Source of the DNA: Solirubrobacterales bacterium
GTDB taxonomy: Bacteria; Actinomycetota; Thermoleophilia; Solirubrobacterales; 70-9
Assembly (NCBI GenBank): GCA_016712175.1
Contig: JADJRQ010000001.1
Span: forward strand, 186,001 to 250,000
DNA: 64,000 nt
Reading direction: 5' to 3'
Below are positions 1 to 8,409 of the stretch, one piece after another; the stretch's first letter is position 1; every line of letters begins with the position of its first letter. Below the pieces are notes generated by a model. The model did no database searches and was not told where the DNA came from. It saw nothing but the letters and a program-made list of their open reading frames with translations. The translations under genes and the position numbers were made by a program.

Positions 1-165
1 GAGCTCCGGCGAAAGATCGCCGGCGATCAGGAGGCCTTCATCGATGCGAGCAAGGGCTGGATGACGATACGAACAGGCCAGGGACCGGAGGACCTGCAGC
101 GGACCTTCAGTGAGTTCCTCGACGGCAAGGTTGATCCGGCCGAGGGCTGGAACATCAGGCCCTGA
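1..165 (+). CDS. C-terminal end of an unidentified protein (5' partial)
   Basis: The first 54 codons read without a stop from the window edge to TGA at 163-165. The fragment is mixed and soluble-looking, with acidic and aromatic residues (for example KGWMTIRTG and a final EGWNIRP), no membrane segment and no motif I recognise. Codon choice is the normal high-GC pattern of the neighbours, so I take it as the true end of a gene that begins outside the window. No function can be proposed from this part alone. The following gene lies on the other strand and converges on it with a gap of 54 bases. Confidence 0.5.
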   Translation, partial: ELRRKIAGDQEAFIDASKGWMTIRTGQGPEDLQRTFSEFLDGKVDPAEGWNIRP

Positions 166-219
166 CCCCCGGCTTTGGCCGGAGGGCCAGAACCGGAGAA
201 TCAGTGACCGTTCGTGATC

Positions 220-612
220 TCAGCCCGCCAGGCTGGCTTCCAGGTTGATCTCGGGAACACCGGCCAGTGCCTTGCTCACCGGACAGCCGGCCTTGGCATC
301 GTTGGCGCGAGCGATGAACTCGGCTTCGTTGACGCCGGGCACGACTCCAACCGTCTTCAGGTTGATCTGAGTGATGGTCGGCGCGCCGTCGACCATCCGG
401 ATCTGAACCGAAGCATCGGTCTTGATCGAATCCGGCGGAGTTCCGGCCTCCGTGAGAACGAGCGAGAGGGCCATCGAGAAGCACGAGGCATGGGCCGCCG
501 CGATCAACTGCTCCGGGTTCGCTCCGGGGCCGTCCTCGAAGGCCCTTTCCGATACCCAGGCTGCGGAGTGGCTGAACCTCGCCCGGTCAGGGGATGAAAA
601 GGCTTTCGGCAA
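220..612 (-). pseudogene. OsmC-family peroxiredoxin with lost N-terminus
   Basis: The protein matches the OsmC/Ohr family of thiol peroxidases that reduce organic hydroperoxides. It has the FEDGPGANPEQLIAAAHASC segment carrying the first catalytic cysteine (C44 of the open frame) and the AGCPVSKAL segment carrying the second (C110). OsmC proteins normally have about 35-40 residues of beta strands before FEDGPG. Here those are replaced by about 22 unrelated residues that are simply the antisense of a sigma-factor fragment on the plus strand (551 onward). The family sequence therefore stops at about position 545, and the ATG at 612 is fortuitous. Both cysteines remain, but the missing strands make an active fold doubtful. 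A rearrangement or assembly join is the likely cause. Confidence 0.7.
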
Positions 613-830
613 GCTGGCCGAATTTCACCGTCCCGAACTGATCGCGCACTGTTACCGGATCGCCACGAATTCAAGTCTCGATTCGATCGACAGTCCTTCG
701 CGTCGGATCCTTCCGATGGACCACACCGAACCTTCGAATCCGTTCGATGGCCCCGGTCAGCCGCTGGTCGAATCGACCTGGATCGAACCCTTCCCCGATG
801 ACCGCATCGGGCTCAGTGACGATAGTCATG
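551..830 (+). pseudogene. ECF sigma-70 factor remnant, internally deleted and truncated at both ends
   Basis: The plus-strand frame reads like an extracytoplasmic-function sigma factor of the SigG/SigX5-like type. It starts in region 2 (ARSGDEKAFGKLAEFHRPEL, then IAHCYRI) and jumps directly to the segment that follows region 2.4 in such proteins (ATNSSLDSID), then to a linker (RRILPMD, WIEPFPDD). Normally about 40-50 residues containing the -10 recognition helix separate HCYR from YRIATN. Their absence fits an in-frame deletion across a repeated YRI. Region 4 is absent: similarity ends at about 825 and FKBP starts at 844. The 5' end abuts the truncated OsmC gene at about 551. It cannot encode a working sigma factor. 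Confidence 0.65.
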
Positions 831-843
831 CGGCCGCACTAAC

Positions 844-1359
844 ATGCGCGACATGGATCGAAAGATTGTCACGCTGATCAGTGCCTCTGCCCTCCTTGCG
901 ATCGTCGTGATCGTCGTCGCGGTTGGCCGTGGCGGCTCGGACGACAGCTCGTCTGGATCAGGAAACTGCCCGGAGGTCTCGAAGGACACCAGCAAGAAAC
1001 CGACGATCGGAGCCTGCAAGGGCACACCCCCGACCGCACTCGAGAAGATCGACGTCGTTGAAGGCGATGGCGCCGAAGCCAAGACGGGCGACAAGCTTTC
1101 GATGCAGTACGTCGGCTCGATCTATGACACCGGCAAGGAGTTCGACGCATCCTGGGACCGTGGCGAACCCTTCGAGTTCGACCTCGGAGCCGGCAACGTG
1201 ATCAAAGCCTGGGACGAAGGCATCCTTGGCATGAAGGTCGGCGGCCGGCGCGAGCTGATCATTCCGCCCGACCTCGGTTACGGAGCGGCGGGTCAGCCTC
1301 CGACGATCCCGGCCAACGCCACGCTGGTCTTCGTGGTGGACCTGCTCGACGTCAAGTAG
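844..1359 (+). CDS. Exported FKBP-type peptidyl-prolyl isomerase
   Basis: The protein has 171 residues. A short basic start is followed by one hydrophobic segment at about residues 8-26, which should anchor the protein outside the membrane. A Gly/Ser-rich linker with two cysteines follows. From about residue 60 to the end is a complete FKBP domain (GDKLSMQYVG, FDLGAGNVIKAWDEG, GMKVGGRREL, PPDLGYGAAG, and a final LVFVVDLLDVK). FKBPs catalyse cis-trans isomerisation of prolyl bonds and here would act on secreted or surface proteins. ATG 853 (MDRK) is an alternative start nine bases downstream. A stem-loop follows directly after the stop. Confidence 0.9.
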   Translation: MRDMDRKIVTLISASALLAIVVIVVAVGRGGSDDSSSGSGNCPEVSKDTSKKPTIGACKGTPPTALEKIDVVEGDGAEAKTGDKLSMQYVGSIYDTGKEFDASWDRGEPFEFDLGAGNVIKAWDEGILGMKVGGRRELIIPPDLGYGAAGQPPTIPANATLVFVVDLLDVK

Positions 1360-1360
1360 G

Positions 1361-1406
1361 GTCTCGCCGCCTTTTATCCGCGCGAAGCGTTGGATAAAAG
1401 GCGCCG
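1361..1406 (+). terminator. Terminator-like hairpin, copy A of a repeated element
   Basis: A perfect 12-bp stem (1368-1379 with 1392-1403) encloses a 12-base loop containing GCGCGAAGCG. It begins two bases after the FKBP stop codon. The 33 bases from the TAG onward match, with three differences, the 33 bases after the DEAD-box helicase stop (2752 down to 2720 on the minus strand), so this is one of two copies of the same element. Confidence 0.6.
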
Positions 1407-1472
1407 ACTTGATCACATCTCACCTCCGCCAGAGGGGTATCAATTTGGGCCGAGACCGGCGAGGGTCTGTTC

Positions 1473-2693
1473 ATGGACGAAAAACAGACCTTTGTGATCG
1501 TCGGCGCCAGCCTCACCGGGGCAAAGGCGGCTGAAGAATTGAGAGAGCGGGGATTCGAAGGCCGGATCATCCTGTTCGGTGCCGAAGCGGAGCGCCCCTA
1601 CGAACGACCTCCGCTCTCCAAGGATTTCCTCCGCGGCGAGTCCGACGGGAAGCCGTTCGTCCACGACGAAGGCTTCTACGAGGAGAAGAACATCGAACTC
1701 CACACCGGGGTGACGGTGACGGCCATCGATCCGCTCGGGTCAACTGTCACCATCGACGGATCCGGGAAGATCGACTACGACAAGCTCCTGATCGCGACGG
1801 GAGCCGAGCCCCGCCGGCTCGACCTGCCCGGGGCCGACCTCGAAGGTGTCGTCTACCTGCGAACCATCGCTGATTCCGAAGCGCTCGGCCGTCGGTTTGG
1901 TGACGGCGTGAAGGTTGTCGTCGTCGGGGCCGGATGGATTGGCTCCGAGGTCGCAGCCTCGGCCCGGCAGAAGGGTTGTGAAGTGACGATGATCGCCCCG
2001 GAGAACGCACCACTCGAAAGGGTCCTTGGACCGGAACTCGGCAAGATCTACCGGGACGTCCACGAGGACCACGGAGTTCGGTTTCTGGCCGGCACCGGAG
2101 TCACCGGGCTCTCAGGCGAAGGGTCTGTGGAAGCGGTTCTCACCGATACGAACGAGCGGATCGAGGCTGACTTCGTAGTAGTCGGAGTCGGGGTTCTGCC
2201 AAGGACTGACCTGGCCGAAGCGGCTCGTATCCCCACGGACAACGGAATCCTCACCGGCCCTTCTCTCGAAACCGAGGCACCCGGAATCTTCGCCGCAGGT
2301 GACGTCGCGAATGCACTTCACCCGTTTTACGGACAGCGCATCCGGGTCGAGCACTGGGCCAACGCGCGCCGTCAGGGCGCCGCTGCCGCTTGCTCGATGA
2401 TCGGTGAGCCCGTTGAGTTCGACGAGATCCCGTACTTCTTTTCCGACCAGTACGACCTCGGCATGGAGTACGTCGGTTACGCGCCCGAATCGGACAGCAT
2501 CGTCTACCGTGGCGATGTCGACGCGCGCGAGTTCATCGCCTTCTGGCTGAAGGACAGCCGCGTGGTCGCCGGGATGAACGTCAACGTCTGGGACGTGAGC
2601 GATCAGATTCGTGACCTGATCAAGTCACGAAATGCTGTCGATGCCGGGCAGCTCGCCGATCCCGAAGTCGACCTGGCGACGCTGGCGGAATGA
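1473..2693 (+). CDS. FAD-dependent ferredoxin/rubredoxin reductase family protein
   Basis: The protein has 406 residues, the normal length for BphA4-like ferredoxin reductases, which pass electrons from NAD(P)H through FAD to a ferredoxin or rubredoxin. An N-terminal FAD-binding beta-alpha-beta motif (VIVGASLTG) is followed by the family signature YERPPLSKDFLRG at about residue 50. A second dinucleotide fold (VVVGAGWIGSEVAA) lies near residue 150, and the conserved GIFAAGDVA binds FAD. The last 90 residues fit the reductase C-terminal domain. No ferredoxin or oxygenase gene is adjacent, so the partner is unknown. It converges on the helicase gene, with a terminator-like hairpin between the two. 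Confidence 0.85.
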   Translation: MDEKQTFVIVGASLTGAKAAEELRERGFEGRIILFGAEAERPYERPPLSKDFLRGESDGKPFVHDEGFYEEKNIELHTGVTVTAIDPLGSTVTIDGSGKIDYDKLLIATGAEPRRLDLPGADLEGVVYLRTIADSEALGRRFGDGVKVVVVGAGWIGSEVAASARQKGCEVTMIAPENAPLERVLGPELGKIYRDVHEDHGVRFLAGTGVTGLSGEGSVEAVLTDTNERIEADFVVVGVGVLPRTDLAEAARIPTDNGILTGPSLETEAPGIFAAGDVANALHPFYGQRIRVEHWANARRQGAAAACSMIGEPVEFDEIPYFFSDQYDLGMEYVGYAPESDSIVYRGDVDAREFIAFWLKDSRVVAGMNVNVWDVSDQIRDLIKSRNAVDAGQLADPEVDLATLAE

Positions 2694-2709
2694 GGTTCGG
2701 GTCCTGACG

Positions 2710-2752
2710 TCTTGATTCGCGCTTCGCGCGGATACAAGGCGGTGAAACCCTA
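2710..2752 (-). terminator. Terminator-like hairpin, copy B of a repeated element
   Basis: An imperfect inverted repeat is centred on GCGCTTCGCGC, between a plus-strand and a minus-strand gene that converge. Read on the minus strand from the helicase TAG, it is nearly the same sequence as the element after the FKBP gene at 1357-1391 (30 of 33 positions). Confidence 0.5.
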
Positions 2753-4510
2753 GAAACGTTCCTTGCGGATGGTCGCCTTGCGGCCCTTGATGCGACTCGC
2801 TCGCATCCGCTTGATCACAGCGTCGGCCGCTTCGGTCGGCACATCGACCAGGGAAAAGTTCTCCTTGATCTCGATGCTTCCGATCTGCTTGCCGCTGATG
2901 CCACCTTCGTTGGCGATCGCCCCGACCAGGTCCTTCGGGGCGACGCTCGCGCTCTTGCCGACGCTGAAGAAGAGCCGGGTGAATTCACCCGGCGGACCGG
3001 TTCGCCTCGGGTTCTTGCCTTTATAGCCCCGGGGTTTGCCGTTCGGGGGACCGCCATAGCCATTGCCGTTGCTCGACTGGCTGCCCTTGCCTTTGCCTTT
3101 GCCCTTTGAACCGGCCGTCGGGATCTCGCGTTCGTCGATCTCGAGTCCCGAGTTCTCATGAGCCAGCTTCGCTGCTGCCGCGGCTACTTCGACCGGATCA
3201 AGCGCCCCGTCCTTCGCCAGTGAATCGACCAGGTCACGGAAAGGTGCCATCGCCTTGCCGCCCGCCGGCGTCTCGTTGGCGGCGATCACCGAGTCGCGAA
3301 GCGTGCTCCTCGTCATTTCGAGTCGTCTGGCCTTGAGTTCGGCGACCGTCGGCAGCTCGCGGATCTCGATCTGACGTTTGGTCAGGCGCTGGATCGCTTT
3401 GATGTTCCGCTGCTCGCGGGGTTCGGCGATCGTGATCGCGATGCCTTCACGTCCCGCCCGGCCGACTCGACCGATGCGGTGAACGTACTGCTCTGGTGCG
3501 GTCGGCAGGCCGTAGTTGAAAGCGTGGGTCAGGTGGTCGACGTCGAGTCCGCGCGCCGCGACATCGGTGGCAACGAGGATTGTGGTCGATCCTGAACGCA
3601 GGCGGCCCATGGCGCGGTCGCGCTGCTCCTGGGTCATGCCACCGTGGAGGGCGTCGGCGCGATGTCCTCGCCGGCTCAGGGTCTCGGTGAGACTGTCAAC
3701 TTCGTGCCGGGTGCGGCAGAAGACGATGGCCGATGACGGCTGCTCGAGTTCGAGTACCCGGCCGAGAGCGGCCGGCCTGTTCTGGCGGTTCACCAGGTGG
3801 GCAGTCTCCCGGACGACTGGTACTTCGCCCACTTCGGCCTTTTCGGCCTTGATCGTCACCCGCACCGGATCGTTCAGATGCTGCTTGACCATCGAACCGA
3901 TGCGCGGGGGAATCGTCGCCGAGAAGAGCATCGTCTGCCGCTCGTCGGGGATCGCCGACATGATTTCTTCCAGCTCGTCGGCAAAGCCCATGTCGAGCAT
4001 CTCGTCAGCCTCGTCAAGCACCAGGATCTCCAGGTTGGTGACCTTCAGCGACCTACGACGTATGTGGTCCAGTGCCCGCCCCGGGGTGGCGACAACGACA
4101 TCGACCCCTCGCTTGAGCGGGCCGAGCTGTTTGTTGATCGGCTCACCGCCGAAGACGGCGAGGACCCGGGCACCGACGCCGAGTCCGTAGGCCTGAGTTG
4201 CCTTGGCCACCTGTATGGCGAGCTCGCGGGTCGGGACCAGGATCAGGGCGGCCGGCTGGGCAGAGCCGTCGCCGCGCGCGAGGCGCTCAAGGATGGGCAA
4301 TGCGAAAGCGGCCGTCTTGCCGGTGCCGGTCGCAGCCTGGCCGAGCAGGTCCCGGCCATCGATCAACGGCGGAATCGCCTCGCGCTGGATCGGGGTCGCT
4401 TCGGTGTACCCGAGCCCGGAAACAGTTTTCAGGAGGGGTGCGGAAAGACCGAGGCCGACGAAGCCGGCGGGCTCATCGGTGGTCGCCTGATCGGCAACGG
4501 AAGCTGTCAT
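2750..4510 (-). CDS. deaD: DEAD-box RNA helicase with DbpA-type RNA-binding domain
   Basis: The protein has 586 residues from ATG 4510 (MTASVADQ). The open frame continues upstream, but that part overlaps the carbonic anhydrase region and is not family-like. All helicase motifs are present: the Q motif (ATPIQREAIPPL), Walker A (ATGTGKTA), PTRELA, DEAD, SAT (LFSATIP) and HRIGRVGRAG. A Lys/Gly/Asn-rich linker at about residues 475-515 leads to a C-terminal domain (DLVGAIANEGGISGKQIG) typical of the DbpA/CsdA RNA-binding module. This points to a role in RNA unwinding, ribosome assembly or cold adaptation. DbpA itself targets 23S rRNA, but I cannot assign the substrate. No strong ribosome-binding site is seen at this start. 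Confidence 0.9.
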   Translation of the reverse strand: MTASVADQATTDEPAGFVGLGLSAPLLKTVSGLGYTEATPIQREAIPPLIDGRDLLGQAATGTGKTAAFALPILERLARGDGSAQPAALILVPTRELAIQVAKATQAYGLGVGARVLAVFGGEPINKQLGPLKRGVDVVVATPGRALDHIRRRSLKVTNLEILVLDEADEMLDMGFADELEEIMSAIPDERQTMLFSATIPPRIGSMVKQHLNDPVRVTIKAEKAEVGEVPVVRETAHLVNRQNRPAALGRVLELEQPSSAIVFCRTRHEVDSLTETLSRRGHRADALHGGMTQEQRDRAMGRLRSGSTTILVATDVAARGLDVDHLTHAFNYGLPTAPEQYVHRIGRVGRAGREGIAITIAEPREQRNIKAIQRLTKRQIEIRELPTVAELKARRLEMTRSTLRDSVIAANETPAGGKAMAPFRDLVDSLAKDGALDPVEVAAAAAKLAHENSGLEIDEREIPTAGSKGKGKGKGSQSSNGNGYGGPPNGKPRGYKGKNPRRTGPPGEFTRLFFSVGKSASVAPKDLVGAIANEGGISGKQIGSIEIKENFSLVDVPTEAADAVIKRMRASRIKGRKATIRKERF

Positions 4511-4647
4511 GGCAGCAGAAGATGAAGGAGTCACGGGAAGGCCTAACGGCAGAAGAGGGTAAAAGCAAGCCGCAAGCGGCTGCGAGGGGCTAACCAAGGT
4601 AACAGCTAACGCTCCTTCAGTCCACTCCACGACGATAGGGTGCGGGC
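4511..4647. promoter_or_regulatory. Divergent control region, helicase / carbonic anhydrase
   Basis: The 137 bases between the two divergent starts must contain both promoters. A perfect short palindrome AGCCGC-AA-GCGGCT (4568-4581) lies in the presumed helicase leader. DeaD/CsdA-type genes often have structured leaders, but no known riboswitch or cold-shock element is recognisable here. Confidence 0.3.
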
Positions 4648-5145
4648 GTGAACGTGATTGATGAACTAATTGCCAACAACCGCGAAATCGCGGAATCGCT
4701 ACCGGACAAGCACCTCGACGTTGCGCCCCAACGGCGCCTGGCGATCGTGACCTGCATGGATTCCCGGATCGACGTGTTTCAGGCACTCGGCCTCGAACAC
4801 GGCGCGGCGCACATTCTGCGAAACGCCGGTGGTGTGATCACCGATGACGTAATCCGGTCTCTGGCAGTCTCCCAGCGTCGCCTCGGTACCGAGGAAATCA
4901 TGCTGATTCACCACACCGACTGCGGCATGATGAAGATCACGGATGACGGCTTCAGGGCCGAACTCCAGGACGAGACGGGCGTTGCCCCGGCCTTCGCGAT
5001 CGAGTCCTTCACAGATCTCGGGTCCGACGTGGCCCAGTCGATCCTCAGGGTGCGCCGCTCCAACTTCCTCCTTCACAAGGACAAGGTGCGCGGATTCATC
5101 TACGACGTAGTCAACCACGAGATTCGCGAAGTCATGGTCGACTGA
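4648..5145 (+). CDS. Beta-class carbonic anhydrase-like protein
   Basis: The protein has 165 residues from GTG 4648. It has the zinc site of beta-carbonic anhydrases: C36 in TCMDSR with the Asp38/Arg40 dyad, and H89 and C92 in HHTDCGM. These enzymes interconvert CO2 and bicarbonate in the cytoplasm. The short length and the sequence around VTCMDSRID resemble the mycobacterial Rv1284-type subgroup. It ends two bases before the stop codon of the converging MFS gene, leaving no room for a separate terminator. Confidence 0.88.
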   Translation: MNVIDELIANNREIAESLPDKHLDVAPQRRLAIVTCMDSRIDVFQALGLEHGAAHILRNAGGVITDDVIRSLAVSQRRLGTEEIMLIHHTDCGMMKITDDGFRAELQDETGVAPAFAIESFTDLGSDVAQSILRVRRSNFLLHKDKVRGFIYDVVNHEIREVMVD

Positions 5146-5146
5146 A

Positions 5147-6400
5147 TCAGGCTATGCCGGCTGTGGCAGCGCGGCGGCTGATCCGCCGCTGCGCGAACAT
5201 CGCGACCAGTGACAGTCCCAGCACCCCGGCTCCGTAAACCAGCGTGGTCGACTTCAGTCCGAATGAAGTACTGCTGGCGTATCCGGCAATAACGGCAGGG
5301 ACGGCAAACGAGACGTACGAGATGACAAAGGCGACGGCGAAGAGCTCACCGCGTTCATCGGGCAGGGCGATGTTCGCGAGAGTGCCGAAAGTGCCTAGTG
5401 CCGCTGCCCCAAAACCGACAGCGGCAACGATCGTGCCGCCGGCTGCCAGGAGCGGAAGGTTCGCTTCGACCCCGATCAGGGTGATGACCAGGCCCACCGC
5501 GAGGGGCGGCGGCGCGAAGTTGAGGGTACGGACGATCGGCCAGTCGCGGAGCCGGTAGGCGGTGAACGCGCCCGTGCCGCAGAGAAGGGTGACCACGATG
5601 CCGCCGACCAGATGGCTCTGAATGCCGAACACCGAGGCGGCCACCGACGGGCCGAGCGAGAGGTAGATCCCGGCGAGCGCCCAACTCGCGGCCAGGATCG
5701 GCACGATCGCGAAGACCTGCGGACGGATTCGCTCCGGTACGCCGACCCGCGGGATCAGCGACTCCCGGGCCCCCGGCCTCCGGGTCGAGGTCTCAGGCAT
5801 GAAGACCACGATCACGGCAGCAAGGGCCATGCCGCCGAGCAGCAGGGCGTAGACCAGGTGTGTCGGTGCCGGTGCGTACTGAACCAGGGCGCCACAGCCG
5901 ATGGCCCCGATCGCCAGGCCGCCGAGCGGAGCAACACCACTGACCAGACCGGCACGACCGGGTGCATGGGACGGGTTGAGATCAACCAGGCAGGCGCCGA
6001 GAGTGGTCAGGGCCGCGCCGGTGGCGATCCCCTGCAGGAACCGGGCGATTGAAAGTGTCGCCAGGTCACCAGCAGTGACGAAGAAGATCAGCGACACGAT
6101 TTCGAGGGCGATCGCCCCTGCGAGGACCGGCCTGCGGCCGATGTGGTCGGAGAGGGCACCGACCACGAGCAAGGCGCCGAGCAAGCCAACCACGTAAATC
6201 GCGAAAACGAAAGTAAGTGCGGTCGGGGAGAAGCCCCAGGCCTCTTGATAGACCACGTACAGCGGAGTCGGCACGGCCGAAGCCGCCGTAAAGCAGACGA
6301 AGATCGCAGCGACCGCGCCGAAAGCCCACCTCTGCGACAACCGGGCCCCGGCGGGCCCGGTCTGACGACTGGCGGTGGTTGTTACGGTTATCGGGTCCAT
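5147..6400 (-). CDS. MFS transporter (12-helix drug/sugar-type)
   Basis: The protein has 417 residues, a size that fits 12 membrane helices. The first helix follows a 25-residue cytoplasmic start, and the loop between helices 2 and 3 carries the MFS motif GALSDHIGRRPVL. A second arm-like segment (LPDERGELFAVAFVISY) precedes helix 11. The sequence resembles actinobacterial multidrug or arabinose-efflux-type permeases, but the substrate cannot be read from it. It is divergent from the next exporter gene (6468), with only 67 bases between them, so the two probably share a control region. Confidence 0.8.
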   Translation of the reverse strand: MDPITVTTTASRQTGPAGARLSQRWAFGAVAAIFVCFTAASAVPTPLYVVYQEAWGFSPTALTFVFAIYVVGLLGALLVVGALSDHIGRRPVLAGAIALEIVSLIFFVTAGDLATLSIARFLQGIATGAALTTLGACLVDLNPSHAPGRAGLVSGVAPLGGLAIGAIGCGALVQYAPAPTHLVYALLLGGMALAAVIVVFMPETSTRRPGARESLIPRVGVPERIRPQVFAIVPILAASWALAGIYLSLGPSVAASVFGIQSHLVGGIVVTLLCGTGAFTAYRLRDWPIVRTLNFAPPPLAVGLVITLIGVEANLPLLAAGGTIVAAVGFGAAALGTFGTLANIALPDERGELFAVAFVISYVSFAVPAVIAGYASSTSFGLKSTTLVYGAGVLGLSLVAMFAQRRISRRAATAGIA

Positions 6401-6467
6401 GTGGACTGCACCCGAACGTTAACCAAGCTCCTCGCTCCCTCCCGTCCCGACTGAAAGCCCTCGGCTG

Positions 6468-8015
6468 ATGGATCGCAAATGGTTCACCCTGGTCGCTGTC
6501 GTAACCGGCGTCTTCATGCTGCTGATCGACGTCACGATCGTCAACGTCGCTCTGCCCGACATCGCCACCGAACTCGACGCGACCTTCACCAACCTTGAAT
6601 GGGTGGTCAACGCCTACACGCTGACCTTGGCCGCCTCTCTGCTTGTCGCCGGTTCGCTCTCCGACCTGATCGGACGGCGACTCGTCTTCATCGTCGGGCT
6701 TTTCCTCTTCTCGCTGGCCTCGCTGGGCTGCGGCCTTGCGGAAACACCGCTCTTCCTCAACGTCATGCGCGGTGTCCAGGGCATCGGTGGCGGTCTGATG
6801 TTCGCGACCTCGCTGGCAATCATCGCCCAGTCGTTTCAGGGGAAGGACCGCGGCCTCGCCTTCGGCGTCATTGGTGCGGTGACTGGCGCTGCGGTCGCGA
6901 TCGGCCCGCTCGCCGGTGGCCTGCTCACCGAAGCATTCGGATGGGAGGCGATCTTCTTCGTCAACCTGCCGATCGGTGCGTTCGCGATCTTCATGACCCT
7001 CCGCTTCGTCGAAGAATCGAAGGACCCACACCCCGCCGGGATCGACTGGGTCGGCGCGCTCCTTTTCAGCGCGGCCCTGTTCCTGCTGATCTTCGGACTC
7101 GTCGACGGCAACAAGGAAGGTTGGGGCAGTCCGCAGATCCTCAGCTGTCTGATCGGATCCTTCGTGCTGCTTGTCGCCTTCATCACGGTCGAGGGGCGCA
7201 AGGACAATCCGCTCTTCGACTTGACCCTCTTGAAAAAGCCGGCCTTCGTCGGGGCATCTCTGGTCGCCTTCTGTATGTCGGCTTCGCTCTTCGCACTCTT
7301 CCTCTTCCTCACGCTCTACCTGCAGGGAGGTGTACTCGGTTACAGTCCGCTGGAAGCCGGTCTCAGGTTCCTGCCGATCACCGGAATGATGCTGATCGTC
7401 GGGCCGATCGCCGGGCGGCTCACGACCAAGGTCCATGTCCGGTTCCTGCTCGGCGGCGGGCTTACCCTCGTCGGCGTCGGCATCCTCCTGATGCACGGCA
7501 TCGAATTCGGTGACACCTGGCTGGCGTTGATCGTCGGCTTCGTCGTGGCCGGCATTGGCAGCGGATTCGTCAACCCGCCACTTGCCTCGACTGCGATCGG
7601 CGTCGTCGAACCGCGCCGGAGTGGCATGGCTTCGGGCATCAACTCGACCTTTCGCCAGATCGGTATTGCCAGCGGCGTAGCCGGACTCGGCGCGATCTTC
7701 CAGCATCAGGTCGGAAGCGAGATCAGCAAGGGTCTGGCCGGGACGCCGGCCGCGTCGCACGCCGACCAGCTCACCGCCGCCGTGACCTCGGGGCAGACCG
7801 ATCGGGCACTGGAAGCGATCCCGGGCAACCTCAGCGCGGCCCAGCTCGACCAACTGCGTACGGTCGCCGAAGGGGCCTTCGTCTCCGGCCTGAACGAACT
7901 CTTCCTGGTGACGGCGGGTATCGCCCTGGTCGGCGCGATCGGTGCCTTCATTCTCGTCCGCCAGAGCGACTTCGTGGTCGATCCGGAAGCTCCGGTGCCG
8001 GAGCCGCCGGAGTAA
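6468..8015 (+). CDS. DHA2-family (EmrB/QacA-type) MFS exporter
   Basis: The protein has 515 residues, long enough for the 14 helices of the DHA2 drug:H+ antiporters. Diagnostic segments are LLIDVTIVNVALPDIATEL in helix 1, WVVNAYTLTLAA in helix 2, GSLSDLIGRR in the 2-3 loop, and the motif C-like GPLAGGLLTEAFGWEAIFF in helix 5. It should export hydrophobic compounds using the proton gradient; the substrate is unknown. The ArsC-like gene follows 21 bases later on the same strand and may be co-transcribed. Confidence 0.87.
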   Translation: MDRKWFTLVAVVTGVFMLLIDVTIVNVALPDIATELDATFTNLEWVVNAYTLTLAASLLVAGSLSDLIGRRLVFIVGLFLFSLASLGCGLAETPLFLNVMRGVQGIGGGLMFATSLAIIAQSFQGKDRGLAFGVIGAVTGAAVAIGPLAGGLLTEAFGWEAIFFVNLPIGAFAIFMTLRFVEESKDPHPAGIDWVGALLFSAALFLLIFGLVDGNKEGWGSPQILSCLIGSFVLLVAFITVEGRKDNPLFDLTLLKKPAFVGASLVAFCMSASLFALFLFLTLYLQGGVLGYSPLEAGLRFLPITGMMLIVGPIAGRLTTKVHVRFLLGGGLTLVGVGILLMHGIEFGDTWLALIVGFVVAGIGSGFVNPPLASTAIGVVEPRRSGMASGINSTFRQIGIASGVAGLGAIFQHQVGSEISKGLAGTPAASHADQLTAAVTSGQTDRALEAIPGNLSAAQLDQLRTVAEGAFVSGLNELFLVTAGIALVGAIGAFILVRQSDFVVDPEAPVPEPPE

Positions 8016-8036
8016 GCGGTCCGCGAGGATCTGACA

Positions 8037-8372
8037 ATGCCGATCATCGTCTACGAAAAACCAACCTGTACGGCCTGCCGCAACCTGACCAGGCTGCTGG
8101 TCGATCGAGGTATCGAATTTGAATCGGTCGAGTACCACGTCGAAGGCCTCGAAGAACAGGAGCTCCGGGATTTACTGGGCAAGGCCGCCATCACCGCCAA
8201 CGAAGGTCTGCGTATGCGCGAGCCGGGAGCGAAAGAACTGAAGGGGGCCGATGAAGACACTGTCATCGCGGCGATGATCGAACGACCGGCCCTGCTCCAG
8301 CGGCCCTTCGTGGTCAACGGCGACCGGGCCGTGCTGGCCCGACCGATCGAGCGAGCGCTCGAAATTCTCTAA
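8037..8372 (+). CDS. ArsC/Spx-family thioredoxin-fold protein
   Basis: The protein has 111 residues with the thioredoxin-like fold of the ArsC/Spx/YffB family. The catalytic-type cysteine pair is C11-T-A-C14 near the N-terminus. The conserved RPFVVNGDRAVLARP element lies near the end, just before a C-terminal helix. Classical ArsC proteins reduce arsenate with glutathione or glutaredoxin. No other ars genes are present here, so a general redox role is equally possible. It sits 21 bases after the DHA2 exporter and 37 bases before the crotonase start. Confidence 0.8.
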   Translation: MPIIVYEKPTCTACRNLTRLLVDRGIEFESVEYHVEGLEEQELRDLLGKAAITANEGLRMREPGAKELKGADEDTVIAAMIERPALLQRPFVVNGDRAVLARPIERALEIL

Positions 8373-8409
8373 GCCCGGCTACCTGTTGCAGGCAGATAGG
8401 CTGCGGCGC

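Noticed and set aside
422..877. A complete 151-residue sigma-like protein
   Set aside because: The first 43 codons are antisense of OsmC, the recognition helix is missing and region 4 is absent.
6066..8138. A 690-codon open frame on the minus strand opposite the DHA2 exporter and part of the other exporter
   Set aside because: It is antisense to a clear membrane protein and consists of Glu/Asp/Arg-rich sequence typical of the reverse of hydrophobic codons. High GC content keeps such frames open.
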